From: Mesostigma viride
Taxonomy: Eukaryota > Streptophyta > Mesostigmatophyceae > Mesostigmatales > Mesostigmataceae
Reading direction: 5' to 3'
Length of the DNA stretch: 64,000 nucleotides
NCBI GenBank assembly: GCA_009746045.1
Contig: RPFO01000084.1
Location: 886,176-950,175 of the forward strand
Shown: in pieces, positions 59,800 through 64,000 of the stretch
Layout of the letters: each line of letters begins with the position of its first letter
Position numbering within the stretch: position 1 is the stretch's first letter
Notes under the pieces: generated by a model
What the model was told of the DNA's origin: nothing
Seen by the model: the letters and a program-made list of their open reading frames with translations, nothing else
Database searches by the model: none
Position numbers and translations under genes: made by a program

Positions 59800-59815
59800 G
59801 AACCGTCCGGTCCCC
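59800..59815 (-). repeat. right terminal inverted repeat (16 bp)
   Basis: GAACCGTCCGGTCCCC, followed by TTAA at 59816-59819. Just inside it is a palindrome (TTTTTTGGCGCCAAAAAA, about 59778-59795) that may be a subterminal transposase site. Confidence 0.95.
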
Positions 59816-59819
59816 TTAA

Positions 59820-60161
59820 GCGCGACATTCTTGCCCCCATGTTACTCACCAGGGTGAGCTGGACATGTCGGCTGTCCGCCTCCCCCGCGCGCGGGGGAAG
59901 GCTGGCCCGGCACCCGTGCTCCTCACCTTTAAGTACATGGCGGACAAGCTGGCGTTCCTTAAATGCCGCAAGAAGCTCTCGGAGACTCGCTTCACGCTGG
60001 ACGACGACTTGACCCTGGCCCAGCAACAGCGGCGACGCGAGCTATGGCCGACCTACCTTCAGCTCCGGCAGAGCGCAAGGGGGAAGCCGGTATACTGGAG
60101 GGGGGCGGTCATCCACGTTGACCACAAGCCCTGGCAGCCCCCTCCTGCCACCTCAGACTAG
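59820..60161 (+). pseudogene. family D ORF1, C-terminal part of D5
   Basis: Continues the RRM-like half: RDILAPMLLT, then after a small frame change at about 59850 [38 protein letters not shown], and the intact C-terminus WRGAVIHVDHKPWQPPPATS with stop at 60159-60161. Shows the true end of the family D protein. Confidence 0.85.
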
Positions 60162-60306
60162 GAATATATATATTAAAAATATAATTACTTACAGCAGAGT
60201 GAAATCACTCAAACCAAAGCAAACGCCCAGCTATAAACCTATATACAGAGCCATGTCAAAGCTCTATACTACGATAAGACCAATGGAAACGCCTAACGGG
60301 AGGAAC

Positions 60307-60503
60307 CTAATAGCCCTGCTGCACCGCAAAATCAGCCCGCGTACGGCGGAGCATGATGTCCGCCATGGCCCGAGTCAGCGCCACCGACAAGCGCTGACGC
60401 CAATATGACGTCCAGGTCCGCGCCGACCATGGGGCCCGCTGGCCCTCCAGGTCCAGCCGGTCCTCCCGGAGCCGGCAACACTCCTTGAAGAAGGCGGAGG
60501 TCA
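60307..60503 (-). pseudogene. family F ORF, C-terminal end beyond the E insertion
   Basis: Frame in continuity with VPFVLEEFG: GPLTSAFFKECCRLREDRLD, then SYWRQRLSVALTRAMADIML and a stop at 60307. WRxRLSVALxRxxAxM is the usual end of RLE-type LINE proteins, which confirms that the two parts belong together. Confidence 0.78.
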
Positions 60504-60513
60504 GGGGCCCCAT

Positions 60514-62479
60514 TAATTAATTAATTAATTAAACACGTGCTCCCGTTGGGGAGTCACGGAGCACTGAAGTGCTTTTAATCCCTGTGTGTGCACTACAGGA
60601 GAAAGGGCAGAGACCCCCAGTCTCCTTCATGCCAAAGGCATGCCACAGCTGCAATCGGGCGCGGCTAGCTAAAAGGACAGGCTAACGATCCGGCAAACTG
60701 TGGGTGCAATAAGACCCATGTAAGCGGGGCATAACAAGTATAGCGTGGGCAAGTAATCTGACCATAGCACGGGCGTAGCATGGCTGTGCTAGGACTAGGC
60801 TAAGGCTATGGCTGGTTGTGTATACCGTGCGTTGGCGGCACGTGACTAGGTATGTTGGCACAGCTAGGCGAACATTCTAGGCATGGCTGCCTTAGCGGCA
60901 GTGACTCCAATGGTTACAATTGCTAGGGCTATTGCTATTCTAGCCCGCTGGGGGCGTCCACATCTTGTGGTTGATCATCAGGTCCCCGCCCCTCCAGTAC
61001 ACCTTGGGCTTCTGGGGGTCCTGCTTATGGCGGAGGTATTCCGGCCACAGGTCGCGTCGCTGCTGTTGCTGAGCGGGGGTCAGGTCGTCATCCAGCGTCC
61101 AGGTGAGGTCGTGCAACCTCTTGCGACGAGAGAGGAACCGCTGCTTATCCTCAGGGGAGGGGAAGGTGAGCAGGACTGGTGGGGGAGCCGCCTTGTCCCG
61201 TGAGTGGGGAAGGCGGTGGCACCCACGCAGTTCTACCTCACCTACCAGGCCCATGAGGGTAAGAAGCTGGTTCTTGAGCTCGTCAGCAAGAGAGGTTGAC
61301 GTCTCACCTGGCTTCTGGGGGAAGCGACGTAGCACCACGCGGCACTCGCGGCGAGCGCGGTCGGTGACCTCCCGTTGCTGGGCCTGGCGGTGGTCCTCCA
61401 GCTCCTGGAGCTTCGTGGCGATGGCGTCGGTGGTGGAGGCGGTCGCTGACCGCAGCAGGTCCGCGTAGGAGAGCGGCGGGAGGTCACCAGCATCCTGCCG
61501 GGGTGGCTGGGAGGCAATGGTGGCCGTCTGCTCCGCTATCTTGGGGACCTGTGTGGCCAGGGCCTCGGTGTGGGCGGTGATGGCCTCAAGCTTCTTCATG
61601 AGCACGCCGCACTTGCCCTCCACCTGGTTAAGGCGAGAGACAAGTGCAGCATGCGTTTCCGAAGCTTGCGCCGCGGTGTGCAGCGTCGTGAACTGGGGCT
61701 GGAGCTTGTGGACGACCTTGGTTTCCACATTGGAGACCCGGGCCTCCACCGTGTTGAGCGTCGTGTTCAGCGATGTCAGCTTCTCGGCCAGCGGCCAGGT
61801 CACGTGCTCCTCCAGCACTGCGCGGATGTCATCCTTGCAGAGGGAGGGAGCCGAAGGGGCTGGCGGCTGTGCGGGGGCGGGGGCTTTGAGCGCTCTGTGG
61901 ATGTCGGCGAGGCTGCGCTGGTAGTAGCTGGTCAAGATAAACAGGCGTTGGCGTGGTTCTTCATAAGTGTAGAGCCAGGACGTGTTGCGGTAGTCGATAG
62001 CCGCCCCCCCCTTCTGCGGCACGAAGAGCTTCCGTTCCTGTGTGAGGAACTGGAGGACCTCGACGACTTCCTGTGGCGACAGGTTCTGCCACTCGAGGAG
62101 GGAGAACCTGCTGTCGCCGGGCAAGAATAGGCTCCATTTGTGGCGGTCGTGGCATGGTTTCTTGGATTCAGGCGAGGCGCTTGGCGATGGGTTTGCTGGC
62201 GGTGGGTTGGCGTGCCCAGGCGGCTGGGCAAGAACGATGGCGAGCGGGCTGGGCTGGGAGCCGGTAAGCTCCTTTTCCAGACCCCGTTTTGCTTTTGGGG
62301 TCGTCATAGCTTGTCACGTGATAACTTTGTCAATACTGCGTTTCAGCCGTAACCGATTATACTGGCGTGTACGTCTGAATAAAGCGCATCGAATGCAAGT
62401 GGTCTGACCGAATTTGGGGCTCAGACGCAAAAGATCTGAGCTCCGCCGTCAGCCATACCGCCGTCAGCCATTTTTTTGC
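60514..62479 (-). mobile_element. ORF1-only retroelement, family E, complete
   Basis: 1.97 kb on the minus strand. The 5' UTR starts at 62479 with a short duplicated ATGGCTGACGGCGG and shares GCTGACGGCGGAGCTCA with family D. ORF1 (62307-60940), a roughly 400-bp 3' UTR, and the terminal hairpin follow (minus strand: TGCTCCGTGACTCCCC, AACGGGAGCACG), identical in its last about 30 bp to family B, then an AATT-repeat tail at about 60514-60533. Target duplication GGGGCCCCAT. No ORF2. Confidence 0.92.
60940..62307 (-). CDS. family E ORF1 protein (455 aa), intact
   Basis: Uninterrupted ORF from MTTPKAKRGLEKELTGSQPS. A Pro/Ser-rich N-terminus with a basic patch precedes a conserved block (LEWQNLSPQEVVEVLQFLTQ, LFILTSYYQRSLADIHRALK), a long coiled coil (about 150-290, TLNTVEARVSNVETKVVHKL), then SYADLLRSATASTTDAI. 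The RRM-like C-terminal half follows: RECRVVLRRFPQKPGETSTS, GCHRLPHSRDKAAPPPVLLT, LDDDLTPAQQQQRRDLWPEY and KVYWRGGDLMINHKMWTPPA at the end. Its C-terminal half is clearly homologous to family D (GETSTSL, PPVLLTF, LDDDLTxAQQQ), the N-terminal half much less. Likely RNA-binding chaperone. Intact, so E is the youngest element here by its reading frame. Confidence 0.9.
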   Translation of the reverse strand: MTTPKAKRGLEKELTGSQPSPLAIVLAQPPGHANPPPANPSPSASPESKKPCHDRHKWSLFLPGDSRFSLLEWQNLSPQEVVEVLQFLTQERKLFVPQKGGAAIDYRNTSWLYTYEEPRQRLFILTSYYQRSLADIHRALKAPAPAQPPAPSAPSLCKDDIRAVLEEHVTWPLAEKLTSLNTTLNTVEARVSNVETKVVHKLQPQFTTLHTAAQASETHAALVSRLNQVEGKCGVLMKKLEAITAHTEALATQVPKIAEQTATIASQPPRQDAGDLPPLSYADLLRSATASTTDAIATKLQELEDHRQAQQREVTDRARRECRVVLRRFPQKPGETSTSLADELKNQLLTLMGLVGEVELRGCHRLPHSRDKAAPPPVLLTFPSPEDKQRFLSRRKRLHDLTWTLDDDLTPAQQQQRRDLWPEYLRHKQDPQKPKVYWRGGDLMINHKMWTPPAG

Positions 62480-62489
62480 GGGGCCCCAT

Positions 62490-63998
62490 GGCCCCATGGC
62501 CCCATGGCCCCAAACTCCTCCAGGACAAAGGGCACCACACGATGGTGCCCGACGTCGCCGTAGGCCAGGAGCTTGGCCCGCTCCGCCCGGTCCGCCGTGT
62601 AACCTGCCGTGAGGGAGGCCCCAGCCACGTGGCTAAGAGCCAAGGGCCGCGCCACCGAAACGTCAATAAGCAGATGCCGGCCACCCCCCTCAAAGTCCAG
62701 CACCACGATGTCAGGCCGGTGGTTGGGGGAATAGAAGGCAGCGCCATCCGCATCCTCGGACCGGATGTTCGCGTGGGGGAAAACCGACCGAATCATGGCG
62801 AGCACCACCGTCAGGAGGACAGTGTGCAAATACAAATACCAATTCTGATTCTGTTGGCCCCCCATGCAGGCAAGGTAGTGAGTCCCCGTGGGATCCAGCG
62901 GCTGCCCACAGCTACCACAAGGCCGCCCGGCCGGAACAAGAGGCTGCGGGGCAAATAGCTGGTGCCGGAGCGCCACCGAGTAGTGGCTGGGAGCCAAGGC
63001 GAATGGGGGGCCATGGGAAGAGCACGAAGGTACGCCGAGCCCACACTCCGCAAGGAAAGCGAGAACAGCCACGCACGTCCCTGGGCGTTGAGGTCCGCGA
63101 AAAGAGCAATCCAATCAGCCGTGTGCAGAATACCCGCGTAGGTTTTCTGGTGTTTATCGATGACGCGAGCAGGGAATGCGGCGGGAGATTGAACGGAGGC
63201 GACCGAGGGAGTGCCGCGAGGGAGGTGGCGCTGTACCGCCTGAGCGGCACGGACGGGAGAACAGGCCTGCTGGATCTCAGCATAGGCCTCCTGGATGGCG
63301 GTGACGAAGGGCAAAGGGCTGCTGGGGTCCAGGAGGTCAGGCGCTGCCGTTGCCAAAAGGGGCAGGAGCCGGCAGCTTTCCGCCCACGACTGAGCGACGG
63401 AGCCCAAAAAGGCTGCTGGGGCCAGCCGGGCGGCACGAGTCAGACCGCAGCCACCCATCCGTGCAGGCAGGGAGGCAATGCGAATAGCATGTGGCGGGAG
63501 GTCGGGGCCCGGGACCAGCTGCGCCAAGGCCGACTGGATGCGTTCGTCGTGGCCCTCGGCGGCCAGCCGGACCTGAGACGGAAGAGCGCCCCGGAGCCAG
63601 TGAACGACGCGAGGGTGAGCGCAAAACCACAGAAGCAGACCCTTGGTCTGCGAATCATGAAGGCGCGCAATCAAGGGCAGTACCTCAGTGCGTGCCTCGA
63701 GGGCGGCCCGCAGAGCATCGATGACAAACGCGGGGTCGCCAACCGGAACGCCGAGGACATCCAACCCATGGAGGCGCTCGTCCCGGCCCAAGAGCTGGGG
63801 CGGAAAGCCGGAGCAATCACCTTGGGGCGAGTACACCGCGCACTTGGCAAGGGTCAACTGGAGGTTGATGTCGGCCACCGCGGTCTGCAGTGCCAGCAGA
63901 GCCGCGGTGGTGTCCGGCACAGGGCCCAGCAGGTAGATATCATCCAAGTAGGCCTGAATAGCGACCGCCGGGTGGGCAGCATGGACCGCTTGGAGGCA
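62490..63998 (-). pseudogene. family F ORF: RT C-terminal part plus restriction-like endonuclease (partial)
   Basis: Partial at the right edge. It begins AIQAYLDDIYLLGP (catalytic YLDD) and continues with LDVLGVPVGDPAFVIDAL, ARMGGCGLTRAARLAPAAFL and HQKTYAGILHTADWIALFAD. A frame change at about 63030 leads to LAPSHYSVALRHQLFAP, a zinc knuckle CGSCGQPLDPTGTHYLAC and the PD-(D/E)xK nuclease core HRPDIVVLDFEGGGRHLLID. Then come VSVARPLALSHVA and VVPFVLEEFG where E interrupts at a (GGGGCCAT)n stretch. C-terminal zinc knuckle plus RPD...D nuclease defines the R2/R4-like, RLE-type LINEs, unlike families A-C in this window, whose closest full copy (B) has an AP endonuclease. Confidence 0.85.
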
Positions 63999-64000
63999 AC

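Larger units (their letters stand above)
51235..59815 (-). mobile_element. TTAA-flanked DNA transposon (Kolobok/Mutator-like), two ORFs, interrupted by a LINE
   Basis: Bounded by perfect 16-bp terminal inverted repeats (GGGGACCGGACGGTTC at 51235-51250 and its complement at 59800-59815) and TTAA duplications at 51231-51234 and 59816-59819. Removing the 5.1-kb LINE leaves about 3.5 kb. On the minus strand it encodes a small protein with a P2X7-ballast-like domain (59349-59705) and then a DDE transposase of about 760 aa. The TTAA target is that of the Kolobok and piggyBac superfamilies; the transposase is not piggyBac-like and matches the Mutator-like/Kolobok type. The empty site is visible by comparison with D4. 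Confidence 0.9.
50216..60170 (+). mobile_element. ORF1-only retroelement, family D copy 5, split by a DNA transposon
   Basis: 50216-51234 and 59820-60170 are consecutive parts of one D element: the left part ends ACGGCATTTAA and the right part resumes GCGCGACATTCTTGCCCCC after the TTAA duplication, exactly as the unbroken D4 reads at about 49430. The copy begins at its start codon directly on the tail of D4, so it lacks a 5' UTR. At about 60170 the 3' UTR is cut where family F begins; the rest probably lies beyond 64000. Confidence 0.88.
60171..64000 (-). mobile_element. LINE family F with restriction-like endonuclease, split by element E, open at the window edge
   Basis: Enters from the right edge at the RT catalytic box (YLDDIYLLG, about 63945) and runs on the minus strand through RT thumb, CCHC and the restriction-like endonuclease to about 62490. 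It is interrupted by E (60514-62479) and finishes at 60503-60171 with the C-terminus and 3' end. The 10-bp duplication GGGGCCCCAT at 60504-60513 and 62480-62489 marks the E insertion. F lies inside the 3' UTR of D5. Confidence 0.8.

Noticed and set aside
59548-60012. Plus-strand frame joining ballast antisense to D5 ORF1, and the minus-strand extension upstream of 59705
   Set aside because: Both cross the transposon end at 59815, so they are junction artefacts. Only the part inside the TIR is considered.

Overview
The window looks like nuclear DNA of a eukaryote, most likely a chlorophyte green alga, though the species cannot be named from the sequence. The evidence is one intron-rich housekeeping gene with GT-AG introns (plus one GC-AG), a TGTAA-type polyadenylation signal 3' of each recognised host gene, many microsatellites, and a dense load of non-LTR (LINE), tyrosine-recombinase (DIRS/PAT) and DNA transposons. 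No rRNA, tRNA or CRISPR array was seen.

Host genes. (1) At 14110-41243 on the minus strand is a complete SMC-family ATPase gene. I assembled 26 exons by hand; every junction keeps phase and the CDS is 3777 nt (1258 aa). It has a Walker A, two coiled-coil arms, a hinge, the LSGGQ signature, Walker B and a C-terminal cap. About 86% of the 27 kb is intron, loaded with satellites and transposons. (2) Divergent from it, at about 41832-45355 on the plus strand, is a six-exon gene for an unrecognised protein with one hydrophobic segment, a Pro/Ala-rich linker and a coiled coil. (3) At 692-940 lies the probable last exon of a third gene. The rest of the window is mobile or repetitive DNA, or has no visible gene.

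Left arm (1-13000). LINE fragments of several families lie here, named A to F in this annotation. Two nearly identical family A reverse transcriptases are present, one inserted into a family B remnant. There are ORF1-only elements of family D, a Penelope-like RT fragment flanked by about 200-bp inverted repeats, and a family B 3' end whose CCAT run has expanded into a 197-bp satellite.

Middle (14110-45355). The SMC gene carries a 5.3-kb PAT-like element (17160-22465) in one intron, antisense to the gene. It has split direct repeats A1...B1-A2-B2, gag, RT-RNase H and tyrosine recombinase, with a 2A-like motif just before the recombinase region.

Right arm (47400-64000). This is a nest of insertions. 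An ORF1-only element (D5, 50216-60170) is split by a TTAA-flanked DNA transposon (51235-59815, 16-bp perfect TIRs). That transposon encodes a Kolobok/Mutator-like DDE transposase and a separate protein resembling the P2X7 ballast domain. Its transposase gene is split by a full-length APE-type LINE (family B, 53822-58934, 11-bp target duplication). Next to it, a LINE with a restriction-like endonuclease (family F, minus strand) appears to have landed in D5, and is itself split by another ORF1-only element (E, 60514-62479, 10-bp target duplication). Families D and E have no ORF2 but share terminal hairpins and AATT-repeat tails with the LINEs, so they are probably mobilised in trans.
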